NCBI GenBank assembly: GCA_963921425.1
Contig: OY992840.1
Span: 7,132,501 to 7,196,500 of the forward strand
Direction: 5' to 3'
DNA: 64,000 nucleotides
Origin: Dryas octopetala
Lineage: Eukaryota > Streptophyta > Magnoliopsida > Rosales > Rosaceae
The stretch's first letter is position 1. Each line of letters begins with the position of its first letter. Below the pieces are notes generated by a model. That model was not told the origin of the DNA. It made no database searches and saw only the letters and a program-made list of their open reading frames with translations. Both the position numbers and the translations under genes were made by a program. Below are positions 46,101 through 60,032 of this stretch, piece after piece.

Positions 46101-46601
46101 CTATCTCATAACAAAACAACAATCCTTTCCCAATTAACCATAAGACCAAGCAGAGGAAGATGGCTTTAAAGCATGTAAAGAAGAACAGTACGGCTTATAA
46201 ACCTTTCAAAAGTATATTGGCAAGGACAATGGTAAAGAATAAAGACCAAAAAAGAAAATACAAGCATTCACAATGACGAGTTATAGCTCTAAATGGCATA
46301 GATTTACAGAATATGATCCATGCAGATCATTCTTGAATAATAATGATGATTTATATACCAAGAAACACACAAAAATTATTCCAAAATTTTACAGGACACT
46401 ATTCCAACATCTAAAATTCTAAATCAATGGCATAATTGCTTGACATTACTGGATACAAAATTAATTTGAACTACCTTTCTTTCAAACTTGGAACAATGGG
46501 TTCACAAGATTCCAACAAGTTAAAACTGAAACTTCAATTTAAATATCAGCAACTATAAGAATAATAAAATAAAAGAAAGAAAACTCCTCACAAGTGCAGA
46601 A

Positions 46602-49600
46602 TCAACCTTCGACTTGACGAACTTGAATATGGTGAGTAGATTCTCGACGCCAGATTGGTTGTGCACCACTTTGGACAAGAGTAACATGCTCTCCCTCTTT
46701 CAAAAGACCCTTAGCCTATGCATGGAATATATGGAAACATTTTGACCATATAAGATGACAATTTAAGAAGATAAAAGGAGATCTAGAATTGAGAAATCAC
46801 TAACCACCAAAAGCTTTACTGCTCTTGAGAAAGTCTCCTCAGAATCATTTGAGAATTGCATATATATGGGGAGGACACCATGATAGAGCACCAATCTCTG
46901 CTTAATCCTTTCTCTGCTAAGCATGAAATCATCTCACATAAATGCAAGAACAGATAATGAAAACAATTCGCTAGTACACTTCCATAATCCTCTAGATAGA
47001 AAAAGACCACAATTATTATCGAATTTTTGCAATTACCCTGTGAAACTAAAACTAATGTGGAATGCCAATGAAATTTTTTCAATGGCGCAACAGATCTGAA
47101 GAGTCAAACTACATTCTTCCACATGATAGCTAAAACATTATTCTAATTTAAAACTTTTGTTTTCCAAGCAATATTTCTGCACAAAATGTATACAAGATAT
47201 AAGATGTCATGTCATCAGCTTGTCAGATATAGAAAACTTTTTATCCTGTCTGCCTAAGCTTTTACCCAATAACCTTGCTCTCAAATACTTTTAACTTCTG
47301 TAGTCAAAAGCTTCAACCACCCTAAATCCCAAGCAACTTATTGCATGACAAGTTCTATAAATGAAAGTACACAATATAACCAAAAAAAAAAAGTGGAAAA
47401 CTGGTCAGCCTTTACCAACAAAGCTATAATAATCTAAGGCCTATATCACAGTTGGTAATCTTCCTGACTGAATTTTCTATCTACGATTCTTGTTCTTCAA
47501 TATTTTTCAAACTTGCTCATGTTAGCAGGCACATTTGTCAAGACAAAATTTTGAACTCTGCTATATATGAAAAGTTCACATATTTGTCCTTATAACTGTA
47601 TCTGCGCCATATATTTGTTCACTGTAAGGCCAAACATGCATACAAAAGATAACTAGAAGCAATGTCAGAAAGTTCTACGAACAAACTGATATACACAAGA
47701 ATTTCCCATTTTATTCATCCAAAATACAAACATGATCCAAACTTGCAATAAATGCAGCAAGATGCCAGCATGCCAATCATTCTAGAGTTGAAATTTTTTA
47801 GAAATGATTTAACGGCATATGCACCATTGTCCAAGATACAGATCACATGACAAGTTAACATGTGACCTGAAAAAGAATACTTCATAAGTTACAATACTGG
47901 ACTTACTCATTTGTGAAGGCAAAGATTGTTGAGCGAGGCCGATAATGGCTTAAAAGTACAGCCATGGATCCTGTCCTTGTGAAAACGATGATGGGTGTAT
48001 TGAGACTGTTTGCCATAGTTGTGGAGTGAAAAGCAAACATTTCCCCCATATGGCTCTGTGAAAAGTGCCCACAAAGTAATTAGATTCAATAGGTAAACTC
48101 AGGCCAGCTGTAGGGTATGCTAAAATTCTAAATTCAATCAACCTATCATCAAGAAAATCATATACAACCAAATAGTATCATACAAAAATAGATATAAAAA
48201 AAATCATATCCCCAAAATAACTTATACAGCCTAAAAGACCACAAATCCTCAATGTAATCAGTGCATACCTTATAGGCACTCAATTTGATTGGAGGAATAG
48301 TGTTAACTGGTAGACTTGACTCAGTTCTTAATGCCACAGTATGCATTACTTTAACAGCTTTCAATGGATACCTAGAATTGCAATTACAGAATTTATAAAA
48401 TATAATTTGAACTATTGGTCCAGATATTGTATGCCATGAAAACTAAGCTGGTTCAACAAGAAGTATTATATCTTGGATATACATATAAAAACGAATAATA
48501 TTATATTATGGGCAACCAGGCATGAACAAGGGAAAACAAAAAAGAAGAATAGCCAATGTGTTCAATTAGGCATGAAAACTAGGTAAGTAAACAAACAAGA
48601 ATCCCATGTAATAAACAAAACGAACCCAAATGTAGAATTCTCTTGCTCTCTCCCTACTACAAAGATATTTTTTAGACAAAAGTCCAGTAACTTTTATTTT
48701 TTGGATTACCTTAATTGGCTTGGTGATTCAGCCAATATTATGGGTTTTAAAATTTTATGTTTTTTGGTAAATATTCTTTTGTTAAAATTTCATTCAATAT
48801 TACCCCTAACATCATTAATTGAAGTAAATTACGGTATTTAAATGGAAGCAATCACACAATTTAAGAGACTTAAGTTGTAGGAATCCCACAATTTAAGAGA
48901 TTTAAGTTATTTACCTGCACAAGCATGCCAACACAAAAACACAAGTCAACCTACAAGTACAGCCAACATTATATTGGTTGCCATATATCAAAGTAATGTC
49001 AGTTGTACCTGCGAGCTAACATGTACTTTATGTTTGTTTTTGCACAAGTAACTAGTTTAAATCCCTTAAATTGTAGGATTGGGTTCCTACCGTTTAAATT
49101 CCGTAATTTTTGAGATCCCTAATTTAAATCTCATAAGTTACTGCAGTTAATGATGTTAGAGACAATTTTGGAATGAGAGAAAAAAAAAAAACTTTAAACC
49201 CCATTTAAAAAAAAAAAGTTTTGACTTAATCAAATGGTCCAAGGAACTAATCCAAAAAAAAATACCAAAGTTATTGGACTTGTCCAAGAAAGATGCGGAT
49301 GAAGTACTTTTGCCTAAAGTTCTAATTTTTTGAAAAACAATCCTTATTTGATCACATGGTAAACAACCTCAGGTTTCACAAAAAAGTGGGAACGCTCAAA
49401 CCAATATAATTAATCTTGGACATGATGGCATAACAAGCTTGCAATCCATAATCAACCAAAAGTGTTCTAATATGGTAATGGTTCCAGCGGCTATAAAAAT
49501 AAACCACACAACAACCTTGATGAACTGATACACAAAATACCAGGACCAGCAAACAAATTGAATGGATGAGATTAATAGTTTTTTAATGAAAATTGATAAA

Positions 49601-52600
49601 ACGCTAACTATATCTTACTGGGAGTCAAAATATGAAAAGGGTAGTTCGAGCAGGTCAACCTAAACTGGACCATAAAAGAATATTTAAAAAGAAAACAAGT
49701 AAATAAAGAAAATAAATTGAATGGATTAATTGATATATTTATATACCTGCAAAAGTTGATAGGTATCAGAAAACCATCATTCAAAGGTTCAAACATAATA
49801 ATTTAAAAAAAGATCCCACCCTGAAGTGGCACAATTTCTACAAATAAATAGATTATGATTTCTATCAAAATGGAAATCAAAGATAAGTATTGACACCACC
49901 AAATGTTAACCAGTTGACTTACTTTCCATGTGCAGTTTCTCCAGAAAGCATGATTGCATCTGTACCTTCTCTTACTGCAATTGCAATGTCAGAGACTTCT
50001 GCCCTTGTAGGTGTAGGATGATCGATCATGCTCTCCAACATGTTGGTTGCTACGATCACTGGTTTCTGCATACTATGACACCTTCTAATGATGTCCTCCT
50101 GTTTAGATAACATAGGATTCCATTGCATAATGACATAAGAGAACCATCATAAATGTTAAAATTAAAAATGAGAAATTTTAGAGAAATTCAAGTTAATCAT
50201 TAGCAAACAAGGCTATATCTAGCAAACATGATCACAGATGCAAATATTAGCACAGATGCAAACACATAGTATATTCTACACTGCAACATCTATTATTTAT
50301 CATCTCCAATCCCCAGAGAAGCCCATTATCAAATGTAATGTAGAACTACTATCCGGTCTTGAATATAGTCTTGAGATCTTGTTGATTATATTACTCTTAA
50401 ACCCTCCTTTAAACTTCTTCAGCCACCATTCAGTATTCCTATGGGTATCGAATTTGAAAATAACTCCATAAATGTTGTGTTGATATATTGCTTGTACGAT
50501 TTATGGAGAGAAAAAAGAAAGATCTAATCACTTGTACAAATTAAAGCACATATAAAATACTGATCTTAAATTATAAAAAATATTAAAACAAAAGGGGGAG
50601 TTACCAAAAAATAATGCATTCATTAAGTAGGCCAATTTTAGTTCGTAACAGAACTATTTCAAATTTAGATGGTAGTTCAAAGTTAAAAAAAAACTGGTGA
50701 ATAGGAGATTCAAAACTGTTGGCACAGTGCTCTTGCGTCAATTTTTTGTTGAAATAACCATCATTACAATATGCAGATCCATCATTCTCAATCAGATATT
50801 GAATACTCATATCTTAATCAGAACCATAATATGCAAAAAATTAACTAGTTAACTACTGTTACTATATGTAGCATGTCATAGACTTGTTTCTTCTACATAG
50901 GAAATGGAAAATATGCAACATAGATCAATTTACCTGAAGCAAAGGAACTTCCTCAATTGGAAGCTCAGCTCCAAGGTCTCCACGAGCAATCATTGCCTAT
51001 AAAGTCAACCGGAAAAAAATTAGATAATATACCATTCCCAACACTAATACCAAACAATTAAGGATTAAGGATCATAAGGCTCTTGTTGCATGAGAATAAA
51101 AAAAAAAAATACAAATAAAGACTGAACTTTTCACCTATCTGGATGGCCGGAATCTAACTAAAATACGGTTCTGTGGATTAAACCATTATCTGGATGTTTG
51201 TGAAAAGTCATCCTTCATATGCACATGTATCAGGAATGTAAAACGCTTCATCCCTCAACAATTTTTTATTTATTTGATTACGTTGTTAACTTTTGATTCA
51301 TCTTCAACTGCACTGAATAAGAAAATAAAATATTCTATTTTATTGTATATTGCTTTTATATCAGTAATCATTATAGGGTTCAACAATACTGTAGTGCATT
51401 AGACAAATCATTGCATGGAAAGATTAGTGGATTTTAGAGCATTAAACGGCAGAACTGTATTTTAGTTAAAATCTAGGCAACCGGATAGGAGAAAAACTGA
51501 ATAGACTAACCCCATCAGATGCAGAAATTATTGAATGAAGATTTGGTATAGAGTCTGCACTTTCTATTTTCACAATAACATGAATATCTGCATTGCAACC
51601 TACAGAAGAGATACGCAATTCATTTTAGGAGTCAATAGTATAAACGCACCATAAAGAAGAAATCTAACTGAATACACTGATAAGATATTAAAGAAGTTTA
51701 CCTTTGAGATAATCTTTCAACTCATGGACCACCGCAGCACTTTTTACAAATGAGACAGCATAGAAATCTACTCCATTGTCCACTCCAAACTTGATGTCTT
51801 CCCAGTCTTTTTCTGAAGAAGAGACCGAGAAAGCATACCAATGAATTGAACATTGTGTGGTCTTTGAATTTTTGAACACCAAATGGACAAAGAAGTTCAA
51901 ATAACCACCATTAGCATTACTGACGTTTACCTGTTATTGAAGGCAGGTTTGCACTTTTTCCACGCACATTTAAATGGCGCCTGGATTTTAGTTCACCACC
52001 ATCAACTACTACACATTTAACCAAATCTTTTGACTTTGACTTGACAGCTAAAGACATCATTCCACCTAGCACAGAGACATAATATATCATCAGGTCTCTT
52101 AAACAGATGAGTAGAATCAGAGAATGGGTGAGAGACGAAGACCTCCCTTTGTAACAACGTAGTTTGTGAGCTTTAAGAACCTATAAACTCTAACCACTGA
52201 GATAGTAAGTAACTAATGCAACTACTTGAACTTACTAAATCAAATGGGTTCTGTACCTAGAGGACAACCTAGCTGACTCCTGACATAAGGTAGCCATCTT
52301 CCTTCTCAGTAAATGACAAAATGCAGTAGGAAAATACTTGCAATTACATTAAGAACTCTTAACATCAGTGTAGCTAAGTTCTTGCCTGACTAAACTGTCC
52401 AATAACTTGAGGTTAACAGACACCAGCTCAATACGAAAACTAGACTAGTTCTACAATATGGCATTCCCATTAAAGTTGGTCAAAGCAATAACCCGTATAA
52501 TACACAACAGTTTATAGAATAGTCTAAAATTCCATCTCATCCCAATTACAAAACTCTAAATTTAGTGGAATTGCATGCACATACTAGGGCCATCAATCTC

Positions 52601-54503
52601 CTTATTGAATATACTCCAAAGACTTTTTCCATAATTATAAAACTTCAACTGCATGTTCACAGCAAGACCGTTTAAAATAGGATTTTAAGACAATAAACTA
52701 ACTCATCCACCAATTTAGCACCCTCAAGCAACAGCTATACTTACCATCAACCAGAAGTATGTCTCCAACCTCAACATCATTCACAAAGTCATCATAGTTT
52801 ACACTAACAGTGTTCTCTGTGCTAACTCCTCTTTTAATTGTAAAGTTAAACTCTTGTCCCTCTTTGAGCATAATTGGTTGAGGCACATCTCCACTCCTAA
52901 CCTCAGGACCCTGCATGAAGAATGAAAAATCATATATCAACTATTACCTTAGTATGAAAGGAATAATAGAAAAGAAATGACCATGAGATGCAAATGCATT
53001 GATACTAAGACCCTAAAAAAGATCCTTAGAATATTTGGAAGTGACAATCCCAATTACACATGGTAGATGTAAAAGAAAGATTAATTCTAGAAAGGGCAAT
53101 GTATGAGCTTCACTAAATTCCAGTCCTGTTTTATAAAACACAATCTGAAGTAGATACCAAAGGAATAGTCTAGATAGTAAAAATAACCAAATTTTACATA
53201 ATGAGCAACCATTTGTCTCAGGAAAAAAAAAATACAATATCATATATTGAAAATATAATAATTTCTGAATTTTGTCCTACATTTGATCCACAGAAAATAA
53301 AACAATTGTAGCCTCCAATGCAACAATCCTCGATGGAGAAACATGTGCTCGTAACAATAAGTTAAATAGGATATGAGCAGGTCTATGAAAGATAAAAGGC
53401 AATCAGCATACCTTAGTGTCCAGCATTATGGCTACAGCCTTTTCTTCGAATTGAGAGTTGTACTCTTTGACAAGATCAATGGTTTTCTGGTGCGACGCAT
53501 GGTCCCCATGTGACATATTCAAACGTGCAACATCCATTCCAGTTTCTGCCAGTTTCCATATCATTTCACGTGTGCTTGTGGAAGGACCAATCGTACATAT
53601 TATCTTAGTTTTTTTTCGACTACTTGAAGATACCTTTGCCTGGCCCAGAGGGTAATCAATATCAGACTGAAGTTCAAAAGTTGAGCCCAGCTTGCCCTGA
53701 AACAAGACAACAACAATTTTTAAAGTTACAGATTTAAAACACACACAATTTACACTATCAACTACACTCTTACGGCATACACATCTTCAGTACACGAAAA
53801 AATGGCAATGGCAGAAAAAGTATTAAAGAAACCAATAGATTACCATCCATTTTCTGTATTCATAAATTTTGTGCCAGTGGAGAATATCAACTAATCGAAA
53901 AAAGCTGTATTGAGCCTTATGAAAGGAGGGGTATTGCAGTCCCCAGCTCCTCATAATGAAAATTTGACGACTTGGTATCTTAATTTGTTCCCTTATTCTG
54001 AACCTTCACACCAACCAAACAGAGCAAGATCATAAGAAAGACCATTGGTGTTTTGAGCCTACTTGAAGTAAAAGGAAGCGATTTCTGCCTCAGTTTCCAA
54101 GCAACCAAAGAAAACCCATGATTTCAAATTCGAATTTTCAAAGTTACCCACACTCTAAGCAACCGAATAGTACAAAACCAAATCAGAGAACACTCACAAA
54201 AGCCACATGAAATCAACAATCTTCGACAACCCATATAAGAAAAAACACAAAAAGAAAAGGAAGCACACTTACAACACTACCCAGAGGACCATTGGGTGAG
54301 TTAAGATGGCCGCTGCTGCTGTCCTGGGTGATCCTCATTGATCTAACTGTAAAGATTTGCTTCTGGGCATATGTTCTTCTGGGTCTGTAGTCAAGCGCAA
54401 TAAAATCACTCAGGCTCTTAGAGCAAGCCAGCCGATCACTGGCCCAGGTCCTGTCGTGAGGTTTCAAGTGGGACATTCTCGCGGGAACATTAAGCGTCGC
54501 CAT
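46602..54503 (-). CDS. PKP3: Plastid pyruvate kinase, beta subunit (PKP3/PKP-beta2-like)
   Basis: Twelve exons, in transcript order: 54273-54503, 53412-53696, 52745-52910, 51931-52065, 51702-51812, 51511-51599, 50934-50996, 49923-50098, 48269-48371, 47907-48055, 46805-46913, 46602-46715. All splice sites are GT-AG and the frame stays open, giving 576 residues. The enzyme converts phosphoenolpyruvate and ADP to pyruvate and ATP, feeding plastid fatty-acid synthesis. Residues 1 to about 60 form a transit peptide. [12 protein letters not shown] and [13 protein letters not shown] open the barrel, and [12 protein letters not shown] spans an exon junction. [11 protein letters not shown] matches the active-site signature with its catalytic Lys; [15 protein letters not shown] and [19 protein letters not shown] follow. 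The C-terminus ([20 protein letters not shown]) is typical of the beta type. FTVRSMRI and [11 protein letters not shown] favour the beta2/PKP3 branch. A MITE occupies intron 8. Confidence 0.93.
48661..49295. mobile_element. Foldback MITE in pyruvate kinase intron 8
   Basis: The left end TTTTTTAGACAAAAGTCCAG then TAACTTTTATTTTTTGGATTA faces a right end that on the other strand reads TTTCTTGGACAAGTCCAATA then ACTTTGGTATTTTTTTTTGGATTA. Inner arms pair as well: CATTAATTGAAGTAA with TTACTGCAGTTAATG, and ACAATTTAAGAGA with TCCCTTAAATTGT. It is inserted between exons 9 (48269-48371) and 8 (49923-50098) and does not disturb their splice sites. Target duplication unclear. Confidence 0.65.
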
Positions 54504-54861
54504 TGAAAAAGCTCAGAGAAAATATGGTTACAGAGAAAGAAAAAAAATAAGGAGAGAGAGATAGTTATGGGGGCTATGTGGTGAAGTAGGAGAGAGGGAA
54601 CGCGAGGACGAGAGAGAGTCTCGTTGGAGAAGGGACACCAGGAAGGCAGGAATTGGACAGTTGCCCAGTTGGACTACGTCTCCTTTGTTCTCTAGTCTTT
54701 TTGTGCACATTCCCTTCCTATTATTCATATTTTCATTCCTTTCATGTTTTTCTCATTGTCAATCAAATAATAATATCACTTCACTTACATACACAGATAC
54801 ACTGATACACGTACACAAAAGAAAACACAAATTATTCCAGCAATATTGGAGAAGCACAAAT
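54504..54861 (-). promoter_or_regulatory. Pyruvate kinase 5' leader and promoter-proximal region
   Basis: Upstream of the start codon the minus strand is CT-rich for about 100 bases (leader) and less AT-rich than the flanks. No single TATA box stands out. Confidence 0.4.
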
Positions 54862-55184
54862 TAAGGGGAGTGTCCAATTTGAATTTTAATGAATTTTAAA
54901 AATTCAATAAAATCTAGATATCTTCAATTAAAATTTTAATAAATTTCTTAAAAAAAAAAAAGTATTCTCAACTCAAATTTTAATAGATTTCTTATAATTT
55001 AGATATTCTAAAAAACATATGAATTTCATTAAGTGATCAGCGGTGAATTTTAATGAATTTGGATAGATTTTTGTCACATAACAAATATCATAAGAATTTT
55101 AGTCATTTTCCTTAAATTTTAATGAATTCTATATATTTTAAAATTCATTAAAATCTCAGTTGAAAATACCTTTAAATTACAAGT
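54862..55184. mobile_element. AT-rich MITE, about 320 bp
   Basis: The left end AAGGGGAGTGTCCAATTTGA then ATTTTAATGAATTTTAAAA pairs with the right end, which reads AAAGGTATTTTCAACTGAGA then TTTTAATGAATTTTAAAA on the other strand. Internal AAATTTTAAT words repeat in both orientations. It lies just upstream of the pyruvate kinase promoter region. Confidence 0.6.
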
Positions 55185-57887
55185 GCTAAAGACAAAAAGG
55201 TCCAACACTCATATCAACATTAAGTTTGGTCCACTTTCTAATTACATGTGCTAAAAGCATTGAGGACGAGAGAAAGAGCCAATCCACTTGTCTTTGAGCA
55301 CATTCCCTTCCAGAATTACTATTAAATACCTCACCACTTTATTAAACTATGGTGCACAAAAATACCGAAAAATTAGGTTTCAAACCGAATTAAATTGATT
55401 AAATCGAACCAAACTTAAGTGAGCAGTTTGGTATTGGTTTTTAATGTTGAAATTTTTTGTTTTAATCGAATTGAACCACCACTTAAAATATATATTAATT
55501 GGTTTGAATATGATTTTAATACCTATTATAGAAAAAACTAAACGTCCTATTATAGTTTAGATATGTTTATTATATTTTATAATTTATAGTTTACAGTTTA
55601 TATAGTATATAGCTTATAATACTATATAGTTTATAATTTTATATAGTTTATAGGTTTATTAGTCTATAATTCATAGTTTGTATATATTATAAACCATATA
55701 TACAAAAATTATTATAGCTATAAGGTATATGGTATAGGGTATTATAAACATATATATATATATCTATCTATTAAATTACATATTTTATATAAATTATAAA
55801 ACACATATCATGTAATCAATCTATTATAGACAATAAAAGGGGATCATACTATATTTTTATTATATATGAATCTGAGATGAATTTTGGGTAGAGGAAGGCT
55901 ATGCATACCACCCTCAGCTGTTAAGTTAACCACCTTAACATATTTTGTTCAATTTTTTTTTCCTATTTTACCCTGCAAAAACATGATGAAATTTCATTAC
56001 CCAAATTTATTCGGTAATTATCTACCGAAATATCTACCAATGTTCGGTAGATAAGTGTTGAATAAATATAAATATTTCGACAAATAACTGTCGAATACCT
56101 TTTTTATTTTTATTTAGTGCTTGTCCACCGAATAATCCACCAATGTTCAGCACATAACTATCGAAAAATTATAAATATTTTAATAAATAACTGTCGAATA
56201 AACCGACGAACAAAATTAAAATTTTAAAATAGAGTAGTCGGAATAACACTGGCCTTTTGGCTAGTCCCACCCTTCAACTCCCCTAGACTATACTTTTTGG
56301 TCTTTCAACTAACTAATTTATCTTTCAAAATTATTTAGCACGGTGCATCATCCTAGATTTAACTAGGTGTACAAAATTATTTTCATTTTCAAACTAAATT
56401 ATGTCTTCAATAGGATCAAACTCAGATACAATGATCAACTCTGAAAAATGGAATACAATTATTTCAGAAGAAAGTCTTTATAATTGGAAACTTACAAGGA
56501 AAGATTATAAAGATATTTATAATATAGGAACATTTTAATTCAAATATAATATTCAATCAAAACCCAAGAGCAAGTAATTGCTATTGGATCAAATCATGAA
56601 AATATTCAATTATTCTCATCAAAAGCTATACAAGAACATCTTTAAAAAAATATATATACAAATATCTCCGTATAGGATTAGTTCGAATATTCCCATATGA
56701 CATTTGTGATTAATGTGTTTAATTTAAGGGCAAACCGTAATTTAGTATCTCAACTTTGTCTCTAATTGCAAGTTGGTATGTTATTTTTAAATTTTGGCAT
56801 TTGCATATCTCTATTTCAATTTTCTAAGTAGATACATGTTTTCGGTTACACCCTCCATCAGTAGGGCCGTTAAATGCTGACATAGCTCATTGTTAGTATG
56901 AACTTAATTTCTTTAAAATAGCCACATGAGCGAATTTCTCTAAAACTTATTCAAATCAAGTTGAATGGATAAGGCTGTAAACTCTCTCCAAACCACAAAA
57001 GCCAAATTTTAGATTAGAAACCCAAAAAAGAAAACAATTTAAAATGAAACTTTAACATTTGAGAGACTTTCTCCAAATTTAACTATTTTCTAAACTTAAC
57101 ATCAAATTGGGGAGAACTCGTGTGGGAGTCAACTCAGCAGCGAGTTTGACCTTCTAAACTTGGAGGAGATGGCTGGGTTGGCGAAGACGTTGAAGAGGGT
57201 GTGTGGGAAAGGGAATAGAGTGTGGGCGACGAGTGAGATGAGGTCGTGGACCACTGAGTGCCTGAACGAGTTGGTGAGTGACGGATTTGGCCTAGTTGAG
57301 TTGCCGAGCAAAGTGGGTTTTGCTTGTTTTGAGGGAATGAGGAGAGCTTGGATCCTTTCGCCGTTTTCCAAGTCATACCACCATTGCCATGAACTCGAGG
57401 TTTTTTTGTTTTTGTTGGCCAAATGAAATTGAGGTTGAAGATACCCAAATGGCAGCCATGTGTTATTGAGTTTACACTCTACACTACACAGTAGTCTACA
57501 CATCGTCTACTGTCTAAAGCCAAAAGGGTCCCACACTAATATGCCCTTGTCTTAAAAGCTTTGTACCCATTTTTATGTACCAAGGGTTGCTTTGACCGAA
57601 TGAAATCTATTTGATAGGAAATTTTACATTAATTGCAAAATAAGATTATCCCTCCATGTACATTGTCAATCCAACGGAAGGGGATACAAAAGTGGCTTTG
57701 GAAGGCAGCCAAGACCAAGAGGCAACCCGTTGAGCGCTCCTACTTTCCTCAATTCTAGAATCCGAAACACAAAATAAATTTAACTAAAACAATAGAACCA
57801 ACTTTACCTAAGAGATATATTAAGTAAAGCCCGCTGCTGGGAACAACCTTGGAAATTCAAAACCATGACCTTCATTCATCTTAAGCA
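55185..57887. other. Intergenic DNA with AT repeats and a diverged tandem duplication
   Basis: Positions 55550-55800 are a degenerate array of TATAGTTTATA-type words. Positions 55985-56215 hold two diverged copies, about 115 bp apart, of a block with TCTACCAATGTTCGGTAGAT or TCCACCAATGTTCAGCACAT followed by AACTGTCGAATA. Positions 57130-57480 are GC-richer with overlapping open frames on both strands; I could not recognise a protein in any of them and treat the stretch as unknown, possibly a gene fragment. Confidence 0.4.
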
Positions 57888-59456
57888 TCAGTGTTCTCCT
57901 CGTCCTCCATATTTTTCCTGTTATGTTGAATAGGATAAATCACAAACCGAATGCAGATCAAATAAATACATGTCCACTACAACTAATTAATTAAATACTC
58001 CAAGATTTTGTGTCATTATGAATCTCTTCAAATTTGTGAACACAAAAAAAAATTATGTACGGATGCAACAGTTTAGAAACCATATATTGTATCAACATAA
58101 TTTTGATTCATTTAATTCGAGCCATTTTCAAGTTTAGGAAAGTGATTTTAATTTTGTCAATCGTATCCACCTAGTAATTAACAATTGCAATTAAGGCCAA
58201 GTCAAGATTTCCGTCAAATTAATTGACAGAATATGCCCATATGCATGAATATTTCAATCTTTTTAGGTTAGGTTCTAAACCCGGACAAAAAAACTGGAAT
58301 AGCTAGCCTCAACAGAAATCTTGATTTGACCATAATTGTAATTTTGGAACTATTAACTAACTACAGGGGCGTGATTAACAAAATTGAAACTATGGAAACA
58401 GAAGTGAAAAATGGCACAAACTTCAGAGACCAAAATTGAAATTTAACAATTTTTCTTAAAAGCAAATGAACAAACATAAAATTCATATGCAGGTATATAT
58501 ATTTTCCCATAAAGTAAATTAACTAATCCAATAGCTAAAACTCAATCACAAACTTAAAAATATATATATATATATAAATGGTAGTTTTTAGTTTTTTACT
58601 TTTCACAAGGATTAGCAAATAAAAGAAAGAAAGAAAACATCCGCCATTCCATCAACAAGCTTCAGAATCCTTCATTACTTAACAAACTTAGACTATTAAC
58701 CTTGGCTACTTCACAAACTTTACACATAAGTGAAAGGATAAGCATAGTTTTAATTTGTTTAATTAATTGATAATCTAACAATGTATGAAATTCTAATAGA
58801 AACCACCAATGTACCGTTTTGGTTCCGCAAATTTTCTTAACTTGTTAAATAATTTGTATTGTTCATCTTGTGTAATATTTCCAAACACTTTTCCTCTTCT
58901 TCACATATGCACTAGATTACATTTATTATCTATTCTCTAGTTTTGGGTTTACTATATTTATTGGATAATAGAAAGCACAGACGAGATTTGCAACTGAGTT
59001 TCTACTAGCGTTCAAGAAACCTCAAAGCACCAACTATTTCTATATAGCAGCCAAACAATCAACGGTTGGGGTTTTGCATGTTGTAAAATCTAGTCAATAT
59101 ATATTGGGGCAACTTCTAGTCAATATTGACATTGAAAGCAATTTAATTTCATGGATCAAAAACAGTAAAAGTGGACAATGAAAGCAATGTTTATAGACCC
59201 AATTCAAGTAAGTTTTCTTCTCGAGTTCAGGACTACCATTTTAGTTTTCTTCTTAAGCAATCTTCAGGTTTAGTTTATCATTCAGACACTTGCAATTGAG
59301 AGAAAATCACTGATAAAATATAAATGTAAATAAACCAACCGATCAGGAAGTTAAAGAAAATATATGAATTAGAAAAACTCACATCCACAAAGGCATCGTG
59401 CAGAAGATAATTAACGGTCACAGATTCATCTTTTTCAAAATGCTCGGGTGTGTAAT
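57888..59456 (-). pseudogene. Possible 3' end of an unidentified gene cut by the copia insertion
   Basis: Two exon-like pieces on the minus strand fit together in frame. The first, 59383-59456, is open only in the frame reading TPEHFEKDESVTVNYLLHDA then FVD, and ends at a GTGAGT donor. The second, 57888-57917, follows a TTATGTTGAATAG-N-CATAACAG style acceptor and reads EKYGGRGEH before a stop. The LTR of the copia element begins exactly at the upstream edge (59457), so the rest of the gene would lie beyond the window. The family is not recognised. The intron (about 1.46 kb) is AT-rich. The call rests on splice sites and one open frame only. Confidence 0.3.
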
Positions 59457-60032
59457 TGTTAGAAATTTAGAGGGTGTTTAGGACACTTGTAGCTAATGGC
59501 TTGTGTAAGCTTCTATTAGCTATCTATGCTTGATATGAGAAGTGTTTGAACTATAAAACAAAGTATCTTTTATTGATGAACAAAGGAGGATACAAGTGGA
59601 GATGTAGATGTCTAGGACAATAGGACTTTAGGACTAGTGGCTTTTAGTATTGCCTCTTGCTTGCCCTTAGATATGGGTACATCCTATATATATAGAGAGT
59701 AGATGAACCCTCTTGTCTTCTCTAGAACATCTATTAGCCACATGCTACTAGTAGGTTCTAGAGTATACTACACTTTTAATTATATTCTAGTACATTCTTA
59801 TATAAGCTTAATATTCTAGACTCTTCTTTTATGTAGAATTATGTAGACTTCTCTAGTTAAGATAGTTACTAATAGATTTATCTAGAATACTCTTTCTTCT
59901 TATCAAGCTATCTTTTAAACTTCTAGAATTATGTAGAACTATGTGAAATATTCTAGCTTTAATTTGTATGGGCTTTGAGGAAGTCTCTAGAATTTTGTAG
60001 TATTTTCCAATTATGTGCATTAATTTTCAACA
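59457..60032 (-). mobile_element. 3' LTR of a Ty1/copia retrotransposon, 576 bp
   Basis: On the minus strand the LTR starts TGTTGAAAATTAATGCACAT and ends CTCTAAATTTCTAACA, with TGTT/AACA inverted ends. It is preceded by the polypurine tract AAGGAGGAG (60033-60041). The pol frame stops inside its first six bases. The probable 5-bp target sequence at its outer edge is GTAAT (59452-59456); the matching copy and 5' LTR lie outside the window. The 59715-59995 portion contains four exact TCTAGAA words plus several near matches, and sub-repeats of TAGAATTATGTAGA. Confidence 0.88.

Noticed and set aside
57129-57503. Overlapping open frames of 88-124 codons on both strands
   Set aside because: Higher GC and open on several frames at once, with no recognisable domain; may be a gene fragment but no product can be supported.
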